From positions 234,001 through 248,809 of the forward strand of contig MU631424.1 of assembly GCA_026770615.1 (NCBI GenBank): 14,809 nt of DNA, written 5' to 3'. The translations under genes and the position numbers were made by a program. Source of the stretch: Pavlovales sp. CCMP2436 (taxonomy: Eukaryota; Haptophyta; Pavlovophyceae; Pavlovales). This document shows, piece after piece, positions 8,015 through 14,809 of the stretch. Within the stretch, counting starts at the first letter, position 1. The number at the start of each line of letters is the position of its first letter. The notes beneath the pieces were generated by a model, which had not been told where the DNA came from, did no database searches, and saw only the letters and a list, made by a program, of their open reading frames with translations.

Positions 8015-8016
8015 TA

Positions 8017-8458
8017 TGTGCCTCTGGGGCATGTGTCGTGCCGCGGATGTGGTGTGATGGGAGTACGTACGGTGTGGCCTTTGCGGCGATGGAGTTTGTC
8101 TGCAAATGCGTCAACGTTGTGCGTTGCTGAGAGGTTGAAATTCGACTCACTGATGTTATTCTCGGCGTCTGGTGCTGTGTCGTCATTAGGGTCCGTCTGA
8201 TGTGGAATAGGTCCTATGGTGATTACGTTTCGTTCCACTATGTACTAGGGCTGCTGAAGCTGTCAGAGTATATTTTGTATGGCGCCGGTCTTGTACTCCC
8301 ATCCCTTATTGCGATTTTTGCATTCCAGTACTAGATCTCGGGTCGCGATTGAGACGCTTCCGGCGTGGGCGTCTGGGTGGCTAAGGGCGGAGTCTATTAT
8401 TTCTTCTATTTCCTGTAATGATGCAGTGTGGTTGAAGAGGCGGTGAGTGATTGCGTTG
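8017..8458 (-). pseudogene. LINE-like ORF fragment between MITE copy 1 and the copia remnant
   Basis: The minus strand is open from about 8458 through HRLFNHTASLQEIEEIIDSA, SIATRDLVLECKNRNKGWEY and KTGAIQNIL to a stop near 8265. It then continues in another frame through NISESNFNLSATHNVDAFAD. A further frame just before the MITE reads ATPYVLPSHHIRG, which would suit the early strands of the RNase H segment that resumes on the other side. Codon use is A-rich, like the rest of the LINE-like frames. No diagnostic motif is present, and assignment rests on position, strand and composition. Its upper edge overlaps the end of the copia frame at 8406-8458, so the exact junction is unclear. Confidence 0.4.
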
Positions 8459-9511
8459 CTCTTTTGGTCGTTGGCTTGATCACATCCGTGATCAGTTTCG
8501 CGAAGAGCTTGAGCTGGGGGCCTCCGAGCGGCTTGGTGAAGCCGTCAGCGATGTTGTCGTTGGTGCTCACCTTCTGGATGGAGATGACCTTGTGCTCGAC
8601 ATAGTCGCGAATGAAGTGATGCCGGATGTCAATGTGCTTGGTGCGCGAGTGGAACTTGGGGTTGTGCGCGAGGTCGATCGCGCCCTTGTTGTCCTCAAAG
8701 AGCAAGAGCGGGGCGTCGACCTTGATGATGCCCAGGTCGTTGATGATGTCGCAGAAGTAGATGGCCTCCTTGCCGGCGTCGGCGAGGGCGAGGTACTCGG
8801 CTTCTGTCGATGAGAGTGTGGTGATGGACTGCAGAGAGGAGCGCCAGCTGACAGGCGCGCCTGCAAAGAAGAAGACATACCCAGTTGTCGAGCAGCGGCG
8901 CTCGAGGTCGGTTGCCCAGTCGGAGTCAACGTAGGCCACTAGGTGCGGCAGCGTCTCCTCCTCGCACGCCTTGGAGCTGCGGTAGAGGAGACATTGGTTT
9001 GTCGAGCCAGCGAGGTAGAGCCAGACGCGCTTGGCGGTGTCGAGCGCTGAGCTGGTCGGAGATGCCATCGAGCGCGCGAGGAAGCAGCTTGATGCGAAAT
9101 CGACGTCCGGCCGACAGGTGTTGGTAAGGAAGAGCAGCGCCCCGACCATGGAGCGGAAGTTGGAGCTGCCCTCGCGATCGAGTAGCTCGGGCTTGTCCGA
9201 GCCGTCGTGCTTGTCGAGGTCGATTATCATGGGGGACTTCTTCGTGTAGATGCCTAAGAGGTCGAAGCGCTCGAGGCAGGTCGCGATGTAGAGAGGCATC
9301 GACATTGTGATGCTCTTCTCATCCTGCTCGACGTTGACGCCGAGGAAGGTCTTGATGGGGCTGAGGAAGCAGATGTTGTAGAACCCCTTGAGCTCGTCGA
9401 CGATCTCTGCGCAGGCCGTTGGGCTTGGAGAGCTCGAGAGCAGAAGGAAGTCGTCCACGAACAAGCCCGCAAGGTCGATCGAGCCGTCCTCACGGATGCG
9501 GCGGTTGACAG
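8406..9511 (-). pseudogene. Ty1/copia pol fragment: second half of reverse transcriptase plus RNase H
   Basis: The reading frame enters near 9511 with RRIREDGSIDLAGL, just before the copia active-site strand FVDD (codons 9450-9461). It runs uninterrupted to a stop at 8406. About 120 residues of RT palm/thumb follow, including FLGVNVEQDEKSITMSMPLY and RSMVGALLFLTNTCRPDVDF. The copia RNase H domain then shows DSDWA, LSSTEAEY, FEDNKGAI and TKHIDIRHHFIRD, so all four acidic positions are present. The tail reads NDNIADGFTKPL, a standard copia end. The first half of RT, the integrase and the protease are absent. The intact RNase H and GC-rich codons suggest a fairly recent element. I see no LTR next to either end. 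Confidence 0.9.
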
Positions 9512-10337
9512 ACCAAGGCTGCGCGCTGCGGGGCGATGAACTTGCTCAGCTCATCCGTGAAGCGCGCGCGCGCATCAGGCCTCGAGAACGCGTCGAGGGT
9601 GAGCTAATTGGTCTGGGCGAGCAGGAAGTGCAGCGAGGGCGTCAACGTGATCGAGCTGAGCTGGATGATCTGCTCGAACGCCGCTGGGTCCAAGTCGAGG
9701 AGCGGCTCGTAGAGCTGCTTGAGGTGATGGACGGCGGAGAGGATCTGAGCACCAGAGGTCGATGACGCTGAGTCATGCATGCTGACTATTGCTGTCGCAA
9801 ACTTGTAGAGGTTGCCAACGTGGGCCTCGACACTCTTGTTGGCGTTGACGAGCTCGATGGAGTTGAGGATCTGCGAGGCAGAGAGGTTGCCGGAGGTGAT
9901 CTCGTCCGGGTCGTGGGCGGAGATCTGGCACTTAATTAAGTCCAGGATCGATCGTCGATCTTGTCGCTCAACTCCTGCCCGTAGATTTCGGCGGAGTTGG
10001 CGTAGACGGTCTCCAAGTGCGCGTTGACGATGTCGTCGTCTGCGCTGTCGGCCGCGGAGATGATGGCCGTGTTGATCGAGAGCGCGCCGGGGTGGAGCCG
10101 TATGTAGTCGATGAACTCGGCGGGCGTCCGAAGCCGAAAGGAAAGGAATTCTCCAGCCGCTGGGAGCTCGACGATGTCTGAAGAGAGCCCCTTCACGGAG
10201 CGGGAGAGCGCGATGTAGCGCTGCGTCGCTGAGTAGAGGACCTTAACCAGGGTCTTCTTGTTCATGATGTCGGTGGGGTTCTTGAGCGTCGCGCCCTTGG
10301 CGCGCGCGTCAAACTTGGGCTGGCTGAGGTTGAGCAT
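9490..10337 (-). pseudogene. Ty1/copia gag-like remnant fused directly to the pol fragment
   Basis: A minus-strand frame starts at ATG 10337 (MLNLSQPKFDARAK) and runs to a stop at 9936. The sequence then continues one frame over through DLIKCQISAHDPDEITSGNL, KFATAIVSMHDSASSTSG and SITLTPSLHFLLAQTN to a stop at 9604-9606. Past that stop, LTLDAFSRPDARARF and LSKFIAPQRAAL continue to about 9500. The helical, Leu/Ile-rich character and its place on the same strand ahead of copia RT suggest the capsid (gag) region. There is no CCHC knuckle, no protease D-S-G and no integrase before RT begins near 9511. One frameshift (about 9945-9955) and one stop show that it is inactive. Gag assignment is by position and character, not a specific motif. 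Confidence 0.6.
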
Positions 10338-10515
10338 GGTGAGAACGCGTGCTCTTGTTGGCGAGGCGGTGGCGCGACGCGGCGATCGAACTCGTGGGAG
10401 TTGGTGATCGCGAGGATCCGGAGATACGTATGATCTCAAATGTATGTGTTGAGGTACATCTGCGGTGGCGCAGGGGTCCGGAGTGAAGCGCCGTCAAGGG
10501 CTGTCGACGGTCTCG
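10338..10515. other. Leader-side sequence of the copia remnant; nothing specific
   Basis: It lies upstream of the gag ATG and is GC-rich. It should contain the 5' leader or LTR edge, but I cannot define TG...CA ends or a primer-binding site. Confidence 0.3.
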
Positions 10516-10693
10516 GTCACTCGGTCTAGAGTGACTTCTAAAAATAGAAGCGAGAGCAGAAACGACTCAAATTTAATCGTAGGAACTATCTTCCTGGTGA
10601 AGACAAGTTCCTTGCTATCTTAGCCGGACTGTGAATGTCCCGGACTGGGAGTCCGGGAGGATCGAGACAGGAAAATCTGACCAGTGTCAGATT
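10516..10693. repeat. Cluster of five perfect hairpins
   Basis: Five exact inverted repeats occur in 178 bp. They are GTCACTC/GAGTGAC (10516-10522, 10529-10535), CTTCTA/TAGAAG (10535-10540, 10545-10550), AGGAACT-A-TCTTC/GAAGA-CA-AGTTCCT (10581-10612), TCCCGGACT/AGTCCGGGA (10638-10646, 10650-10658) and AATCTGAC/GTCAGATT (10674-10681, 10686-10693). Loops are 3-6 bases. It separates the copia leader side from the LINE-like fragment. Function is unknown. Confidence 0.75.
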
Positions 10694-11082
10694 ACCTTGA
10701 CACCGTTGCCCAGGAGTGGTTTTCGGGAGGCTTTTGAATCTTCTGGCCATAGGTCTGTTCGATCTTTGGTGCGGATGGCATGTTTTTGTGCGCGTCTAAT
10801 CCGGTCCATAGGATCTTTTTGAATGTGGGCGAGTAATGCAAGATTCCCTGTCTCTTCTGTGACTGCCCGGCGGATGGTGGATGGTGTGTGGTCGATGAAA
10901 TTCATATCCTTATCGGTGGCGCTGTACTTTGCTGGGTACCATGCGCATGGGCCTAGATCGTGGAAAGGGGTTTTGCCCTCTACTGCGACTTGTCTCGCGG
11001 CCCAGTCAACGCATACATTTAGTGTCACATGTACTGCGTCATAAGATAGAGTTGGTACTTCCCCTGCTGTGGGTGCTGGTTG
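10687..11082 (-). pseudogene. LINE-like ORF fragment below MITE copy 2
   Basis: Directly after the MITE the minus strand is open for about 130 codons, ending at 10687. It reads TLSYDAVHVTLNVCVDWAAR, then LGPCAWYPAKYSATDKDMNF, then RRAVTEETGNLALLAHIQKD and a basic tail. The VDWAARQVAVEG stretch resembles the last helix of retroelement RNase H domains or the segment just after it, but this is weak. Together with the frame above the MITE it forms one continuous reading frame on the same strand. I infer one ORF split by the MITE insertion. Relation to the RNase H-like segment at 7188-7846 is unproven: it could be the same element opened by the copia remnant, or a second copy. Confidence 0.45.
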
Positions 11083-11084
11083 TA

Positions 11085-11261
11085 CAGGGGATCGCGGGCA
11101 ATAATAATCCAATAAGAAACCGTCGTGTTAAGAAACTGAGCCTCTTTTTTTGCATTGTTTTTGTGTAATTTAAACGAATTTAAGCATTGTTTGTGTGTAA
11201 TTTGCTAAGAAACTCAGCCTCAGCCTCAAAAAGCGCTGATCTTAATGCCCGCGATCCCCTG
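11085..11261 (-). mobile_element. MITE copy 2, mariner-type, 177 bp, inverted relative to copy 1
   Basis: It is the reverse complement of copy 1 along its whole length, with few substitutions plus an extra block of about 11 bp next to one terminal repeat. Its ends are CAGGGGATCGCGGGCA-type inverted repeats, flanked by TA at 11083-11084 and 11262-11263. The internal AATTACACACAAACAATGC duplication is also present. It interrupts a LINE-like reading frame. Confidence 0.88.
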
Positions 11262-11263
11262 TA

Positions 11264-11621
11264 TTTTGTTTGCCTTGGCGATGAGAGCATAAGTTCCCTC
11301 GTTGTCGATGATGTAAACTTGGTTGGCTGCGTCTACTGTTGGGTTTACTATCAGTGGTCTGAGGAAGGTGTCGTATTTGTGTGTTTCTTGGTGCTTGAAA
11401 GTGTGAATTTGGACGGTGTCGGTGTTGCGTGTGAGGAGTTCTCTGAGCCTTTGGAGTTGTGACTGTCCGCTTGGTGTGGCTATCTCGTCTGCGGAGTGGT
11501 AGTGGGATTGTGTATCGGCGTCGGTGGCTGGTTTACAAATTGGATTTGAGCGCCACAGGTGCCTCAGGGGGTTTAGGCAGTCCCACGATGTAGTGAGTGT
11601 TGTCTGTTTGTGAAGGGATTA
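11264..11621 (-). pseudogene. LINE-like ORF fragment above MITE copy 2
   Basis: From a stop at 11619-11621 the minus strand is open for about 118 codons to the MITE edge. It reads LTTSWDCLNPLRHLWRSNPI, then SHYHSADEIATPSGQSQLQR, then VQIHTFKHQETHKYDTFLRP, then VDAANQVYIIDNEGTYALIA. Codons are A-rich, as in the other LINE-like pieces. No definitive domain is visible. An IHTFKH...VDAAN arrangement is reminiscent of the end of RNase H domains in non-LTR elements, but this is a guess. Its upper edge abuts the SINE at 11676. Confidence 0.4.
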
Positions 11622-11675
11622 TAGTCGGAGGCTGAGTGTCGCAGCTGTAAGTTCGCTGTCTAGTGCGTCTTTGAC

Positions 11676-11933
11676 GTATAATTTTAGAATGACGTGTCCT
11701 ATGACAGCTCGCCTAGTGACAACGATCTTTTCAGTCCGAAGTCTCGATCGCCTCTCCGGCGCTATACGAACGCTACGAACGCCGGAAAGGGAGGTGCAGG
11801 GCCAAACCGACGTATCCAAAGGGTGCCCACCTATAGGGGCCAAAGGCGTAAAGGACCAAGAATTAGATTTGAACTCGGGACTTCGACCCAAAGGGCCGGG
11901 GTCCTAAACCATTAGACTATGAATCACTTCCAT
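11676..11933 (-). mobile_element. tRNA-derived SINE, copy A (258 bp)
   Basis: On the minus strand the head has a Pol III A box, TAGTCTAATGG (11909-11919), and a B box, GAGTTCAAATC (11866-11876), spaced about as in a tRNA. The tRNA-like part lacks a paired acceptor stem, so it is not a tRNA gene. The body contains a hairpin (TCCGGCG 11755-11761 with CGCCGGA 11780-11786). The 3' end carries CGTCATTCTAAAATTATAC. It is about 80-85% identical by eye to the copy at 12387-12637. Confidence 0.8.
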
Positions 11934-11984
11934 CGGTGGATCCTGCGGACCTGGGGCTGGTGAACAAGGTTGTTACTAATTTTA

Positions 11985-12205
11985 AACTGATTGTGCTATT
12001 TTTGAACTGATTGTACTATTTTTAAGAATCCAGTTTGTGAGCCAAATTGGGATACAAAAGTTGGACGGCGGGGAGGTGGGTGTGTTAAACAAACCAGTTT
12101 GTGATCCAAATCGGGATTTTACTATTTTTGAACTGAGTGTGCTATTTTTGAACTGATTGTGCTATTTTTAAGAATCCAGTTTGTGAGCCAAATCGGGTAC
12201 AAAGG
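11985..12205 (+). repeat. Tandem repeat between the two SINEs, 146-bp period
   Basis: Blocks of the form CTATTTTTGAACTGATTGTG and AAGAATCCAGTTTGTGAGCC recur. A compound block at about 11996-12050 repeats at about 12142-12196, 146 bp later. Single shorter units (TTTGAACTGAGTGTGCTA, CAGTTTGTGATCCAAATCGGG) lie between them. Degenerate traces continue to about 12340. Confidence 0.8.
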
Positions 12206-12386
12206 AGAAAAGCTGAAATATGGATGGGGGGTAGGGGTTTCGTTAAATTTCCAGATTTTCGCTTTTGGTTCTTTTTGAACTGAGTGTTTCCAAACTGGTT
12301 GGATTTTACCTATTGATTCCAGATTGGGAGTCAGATAAAAGATTTAAGAATTGTTTGTACCGGCGCCGCGCCGCCGCAAATTAAAG

Positions 12387-12637
12387 GTATAATTATAGAA
12401 TGACGTGTCCTATGACAGCTCGCCTAGAGACGACGATCTTTTCAGTCCGAAGTCTCGATCGCCTCCCCGGCGCTCAACCAGACGCCGGGAAGGAAGGTGC
12501 GGGGCCAAACTGACTTAACCAAAAGGGCGCTCACCTAAAGGGGCCAAAGGCGTAAAGGACCAAGAATTGGGTTTGAACTCGGGACCTTGACCCAAAGGGC
12601 TGGGGTTCTAAATCATTAGACTAGGAATCACTTCCAT
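12387..12637 (-). mobile_element. tRNA-derived SINE, copy B (251 bp)
   Basis: It has the same orientation and structure as copy A: A box TAGTCTAATGA (12613-12623), B box GAGTTCAAACC (12570-12580) and a body hairpin CCCGGCG (12466-12472) with CGCCGGG (12483-12489). The closing pair of this stem is C-G here and T-A in copy A, a compensatory change. No target-site duplication is obvious. Confidence 0.8.
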
Positions 12638-12741
12638 GGTGCGAGCTGGGTACCAGGGATTTTTTTTTCATAGGTTTACCAGGATATTTATCTATGTATT
12701 TTGACATGTGTGCATCAGCAACTTCGCCTGGAGTCACCATT

Positions 12742-12984
12742 CTAAACCACCACCACAATGTCCGAAATCAATTTCTCGCCTGGCACACGAGCAAAGGCGG
12801 TCACATGCGTCTGCGGCGGCAGGCTGGCGAGAAGGGGAATCTGCGTGCACTCAAATCTGTGAATCTCTGCCGTGTCATCTGCCGTGTGCTCTAGCACGAT
12901 GAGCCAAGCCTTGTCGAGAGTGACCGCGTAGCCGGCAAAGATGGACCACCCGGTACTCGCGAGAAAGAACCCCTCGTCAGGCCG
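12742..12984 (-). CDS. Possible terminal exon or gene remnant, unrecognised
   Basis: A minus-strand frame of 80 codons runs from 12984 to a TAG at 12742-12744, with no initiating Met at its start. The upper end is bounded by an in-frame TGA. The translation alternates hydrophobic and polar residues like beta strands (GWSIFAGYAVTLDKAWLIVL, then ECTQIPLLASLPPQTHVTAF, then GEKLISDIVVVV). Third positions are GC-rich, as in the MetRS exon, unlike the retroelement frames. Another frame just upstream reads SGGSIFRIRLDGLTRG, which could be the continuation if there is a one-base shift. It is either the last exon of an unseen gene, a decayed gene or chance. Confidence 0.35.
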   Translation of the reverse strand, partial: RPDEGFFLASTGWSIFAGYAVTLDKAWLIVLEHTADDTAEIHRFECTQIPLLASLPPQTHVTAFARVPGEKLISDIVVVV

Positions 12985-13019
12985 TCAAGGCGGATACGGA
13001 AGATCGAGCCTCCGCTGCG

Positions 13020-13108
13020 CAGGCAGTCAGCAGATAGTAGCAGCGGGCGGACAGTTAGCGGGCAGTCAGCGGGCAGGGGCACCCAGCGGGTGCAGCGGGC
13101 ACCCCCCC
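13020..13108 (+). repeat. GC-rich minisatellite of GCAGTCAGCGGG-type units
   Basis: Short imperfect units (CAGTCAGCAGATAG, CAGCGGGCGGACAGTTAGCGG, GCAGTCAGCGGGCAG, CACCCAGCGGG) follow one another, with periods of roughly 12-16 bp. Confidence 0.65.
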
Positions 13109-13109
13109 C

Positions 13110-13260
13110 TTAATTTTTTTATAAATGTTATAAAAATAACAATAATTATAACAACTACAATAATAATAATTATAAATTTGATACCAGCAGAAATTAGTGC
13201 ATCCTTAATAATAATAAAATAATATTAATAATCATTACTATTATTAGCAGCGATTAGCGC
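13110..13260 (+). repeat. AT-rich TAA/ATA microsatellite tract
   Basis: Runs of TAA and ATA units with interruptions. AGCAGAAATTAGTGCATCC (about 13187-13205) and AGCAGCGATTAGCGCGTCC (about 13246-13264) are divergent copies bracketing part of the tract. Confidence 0.8.
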
Positions 13261-13276
13261 GTCCGGCTTTCGATCA

Positions 13277-13305
13277 GGGGGGGGGGGAGACAGTTCCCTT
13301 CGCAT

Positions 13306-13338
<33 letters not shown>
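13277..13338 (+). repeat. G11 run and A31 homopolymer
   Basis: Eleven G at 13277-13287 and thirty-one A at 13308-13338. The A tract could be a retroposed poly(A) tail of something ending here on the plus strand, but no element is recognisable to its left. Confidence 0.9.
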
Positions 13339-13342
<4 letters not shown>

Positions 13343-13704
13343 GGATCCGGTCCTCGATTGTCGACGACCAGTTTTGCATTCACGCGACAGTCGTGCTGCA
13401 GCGCATGACGCCCGATCACGTCCAACTCAACGTAACCTCCGCCGAATAGCTGGGTGAACTCCGTCTTTTGAGTTGCAAACTGCGTCTTGAATGCCGTTCC
13501 CATTGCAGAGGTTGTGACGATTTCTTTATCAGCAAGTAACTTCTCGACGTTCGTATTCCGGAAAATAAAGGAGATCAATTTCAAGAAAAGCACAGTCCCA
13601 ATCACTGTCAGAATGTTTGCGATCATTTGGCTCTGGAACACCATTTGGATCCTCTTCCACGCGGCGGGCAAGCTACCAGGGGGCGGAGCCTGCGGCGATC
13701 GCAT
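13339..13704 (-). CDS. Exon-like frame encoding a one-pass membrane segment, unrecognised
   Basis: From ATG 13704 the minus strand is open for 122 codons to the T31 tract. Residues about 24-45 (MIANILTVIGTVLFLKLISF and on) form a plausible transmembrane helix. A soluble part follows with KEIVTTSAMGTAFKTQFATQ and TQLFGGGYVELDVIGRHALQ. The frame continues into polyphenylalanine only because of the T tract. Upstream it continues into MITE sequence, so those ends are artefacts. The CCAAGG-T(n) boundary could be a GT donor or simply an insertion point. I do not recognise the family. Codons are mixed and not A-biased, so it is not clearly one of the retroelement frames. Confidence 0.4.
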
Positions 13705-13718
13705 TGCCGGCGAGGGTA

Positions 13719-13877
13719 CATGGGATCGCGGGCAATAAGGGCGGATTCTGTGGTCGAGAAAGTATTGGCAACTTACATCCGGAAACAATAGTTCAATTAC
13801 GCTTAAATTCTCATAATTGGCCAAAAATGAGGCTCAACTTCTTAACGTTACGGCTTCTTATTGCTCGCGACCCGGGA
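13719..13877 (+). mobile_element. MITE copy 3, diverged
   Basis: The left end CATGGGATCGCGGGCAATAA, preceded by TA (13717-13718), matches the MITE family. Inside, TTACATCCGGAAACAATAG and TGAGGCTCAACTTCTTAACG align with the internal units of copies 1 and 2. The right end GCTTCTTATTGCTCGCGACC matches the inverted repeat, but its terminal bases and the TA are lost. It is in the same orientation as copy 1 and clearly older. Confidence 0.75.
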
Positions 13878-13920
13878 GCGTGTGAGAGGCATGTGCGCAC
13901 GGCAGGGGGGGCGAGCAGAG

Positions 13921-13982
13921 CAGCAGTAGTAGTAGTAATAATAATAATAATTTATTATAATCATCGTTATTATAATAATTAA
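13921..13982 (+). repeat. AGT/TAA microsatellite
   Basis: AGCAGCAGTAGTAGTAGTAATAATAATAATAA-type sequence followed by degenerate AT-rich units. It lies just right of MITE copy 3. Confidence 0.85.
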
Positions 13983-14010
13983 CCGGACGAAATGAGCAGC
14001 GCGCACGAAA

Positions 14011-14075
14011 GCATCGCTACTCTACTTATTCTTGAAATTCTTGCATCGCTACTCTACTTACTCTTGGAATTCTTA
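14011..14075 (+). repeat. Two-copy tandem repeat, 32-bp period
   Basis: GCATCGCTACTCTACTTA followed by TCTTGAAATTCTT occurs at 14011 and again at 14043 with small changes. A short AGAATTCTT echo follows. Confidence 0.85.
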
Positions 14076-14099
14076 GAATTCTTAGAACAATAATACTCT

Positions 14100-14310
14100 T
14101 GATGAGTGTTTCTATAAGTATACTCATAATTAGTATGAGTATAATACTTATAATACTTATACTACGAATAGTTGTTATAATAATTATGATACTTATCATT
14201 ATCATTATTATCATTGTTATCATCATCATCATCGTTGGCATTATTATCATTATCATTCTCATTTTCATTGTCATTATTATCATCATTATCATCATCATCA
14301 CCTTGGCGGC
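14100..14310 (+). repeat. ATT/ATC microsatellite region with a perfect inverted repeat
   Basis: From about 14170 to 14310 the sequence is ATT, ATC and CAT trinucleotides. At 14120-14142 ATACTCATA and TATGAGTAT form a perfect 9-bp inverted repeat with a 5-base loop. Translations here (poly-Ile on plus, Asp/Asn/Met-rich on minus) are repeat artefacts. Confidence 0.9.
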
Positions 14311-14660
14311 GAAAGCGAAAGCAGCAGTTGCTTTGCGCGTGAAGGCCAGCGTCATCATCAGCGCGACCAGGACTGGGAGGGGGGAGAGGGTAAATAACTA
14401 AGCTTGGTTGTTTATTAAGATAATAGTAAATAATAAATAAGAATGTTAAAGATAATTTCATGTCATTATCACCAGCGCCAACGGGACTGAGCCAAAAAAA
14501 AGAAAAAAAAGCGGACACGTCACATAGCGTTACACATATACGTCGTTACATATTGCGGGTACGCAGGGTTTTGAAAGTACAAGGGGTGGGGAGGGGGAGC
14601 ATGAGAGAGCGAATGACAGGCTTATGCGCGCTTGGCGGTGTAAGCACAAGGGGGCCTTAC
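14311..14660. other. No recognised gene
   Basis: Mixed sequence with an AT-rich stretch at 14400-14460 and A-rich runs near 14493-14510. I see no motif or ORF worth calling. Confidence 0.3.
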
Positions 14661-14664
14661 CACC

Positions 14665-14775
14665 TGTCCACTAAAAAAACGCTTTACAAATACACTTCAA
14701 AAGTGGACACTGGGAAAGCGGATACTGGGGATACTAGGGGAGCGGACATTGGGGCAGTAGACAATGGGCTGCAAA
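14665..14775 (+). repeat. Inverted repeat and GGACACTGGG-type degenerate minisatellite
   Basis: TGTCCACT (14665-14672) pairs exactly with AGTGGACA (14702-14709). From there, units such as GTGGACACTGGG, GCGGATACTGGGG, GCGGACATTGGGG and GTAGACAATGGG follow each other at 12-19 bp spacing. Confidence 0.65.
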
Positions 14776-14809
14776 CACCGTTATACTTACAATTATAACG
14801 CGAGGGAGG

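Noticed and set aside
8451..9249. Plus-strand frames across the copia region
   Set aside because: They are antisense shadows of the copia RT-RNase H frame.
8406..10690. LTRs flanking the copia remnant
   Set aside because: I compared both edges by eye and found no direct repeat with TG...CA ends. The LTRs are missing or too diverged to see.
11840..11933. Genuine tRNA gene
   Set aside because: A and B boxes are present, but there is no paired acceptor stem, and the same sequence recurs at 12540-12637 with a common body and tail, so it is a SINE head.
13225..13824. One 199-codon minus-strand protein
   Set aside because: Its start is MITE sequence and its end is poly-Phe from the T31 tract followed by microsatellite. 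Only 13339-13704 is plausible.
14026..14518. Ile-rich and Asp/Asn-rich frames on the two strands
   Set aside because: They are translations of ATT/ATC trinucleotide repeats.

Overview
This is a gene-poor, repeat-rich piece of a eukaryotic nuclear genome. The only confidently real host gene has a 5' exon ending at a GT splice donor. The rest is mostly decayed copia-type and LINE-type retroelements, tRNA-derived SINEs, TA-flanked MITEs, minisatellites and microsatellites. The host exon and the copia remnant use very GC-rich third codon positions, while the LINE-like and OTU-like remnants favour A-ending codons. This fits a unicellular alga or other protist with a GC-rich genome. I cannot name the species.

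Positions 1-780 (minus strand) hold the first coding exon of a cytosolic-type methionyl-tRNA synthetase. Its N-terminus is a nucleoside diphosphate kinase (NDK)-like domain in which the phospho-accepting histidine is replaced by aspartate. The catalytic domain is entered at the HIGH-type motif (HLGN), and the rest lies beyond the left edge. Positions 781-2000 are mostly unassigned, with a 64-bp tandem duplication and a piece sharing its tail with the SINEs further right. Positions 2020-2690 (minus) hold a frameshifted relic of an OTU-type cysteine protease. Positions 2690-5440 have no recognised gene. They contain two copies of a 74-bp repeat, poly-C and CA tracts, a perfect hairpin and a 172-bp degenerate duplication.

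Positions 5440-11640 (minus) form a nest of mobile elements. A decayed LINE-like reading frame includes an RNase H-like segment and a C-terminal CCHC knuckle. It is interrupted by two near-identical mariner-type MITEs and by a copia remnant in which gag runs straight into the second half of reverse transcriptase plus RNase H. A cluster of at least five perfect hairpins lies between the copia gag and the LINE fragment. Downstream of the knuckle is a proline-rich frame built on a minisatellite.

Positions 11640-12640 hold two minus-strand tRNA-derived SINEs separated by a 146-bp tandem repeat. Positions 12740-13880 hold two unrecognised exon-like frames (minus), a 31-A tract and a third, older MITE. 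The right end is AT-rich microsatellite and minisatellite DNA. No complete host gene is visible, and there is no tRNA or rRNA gene or CRISPR array.
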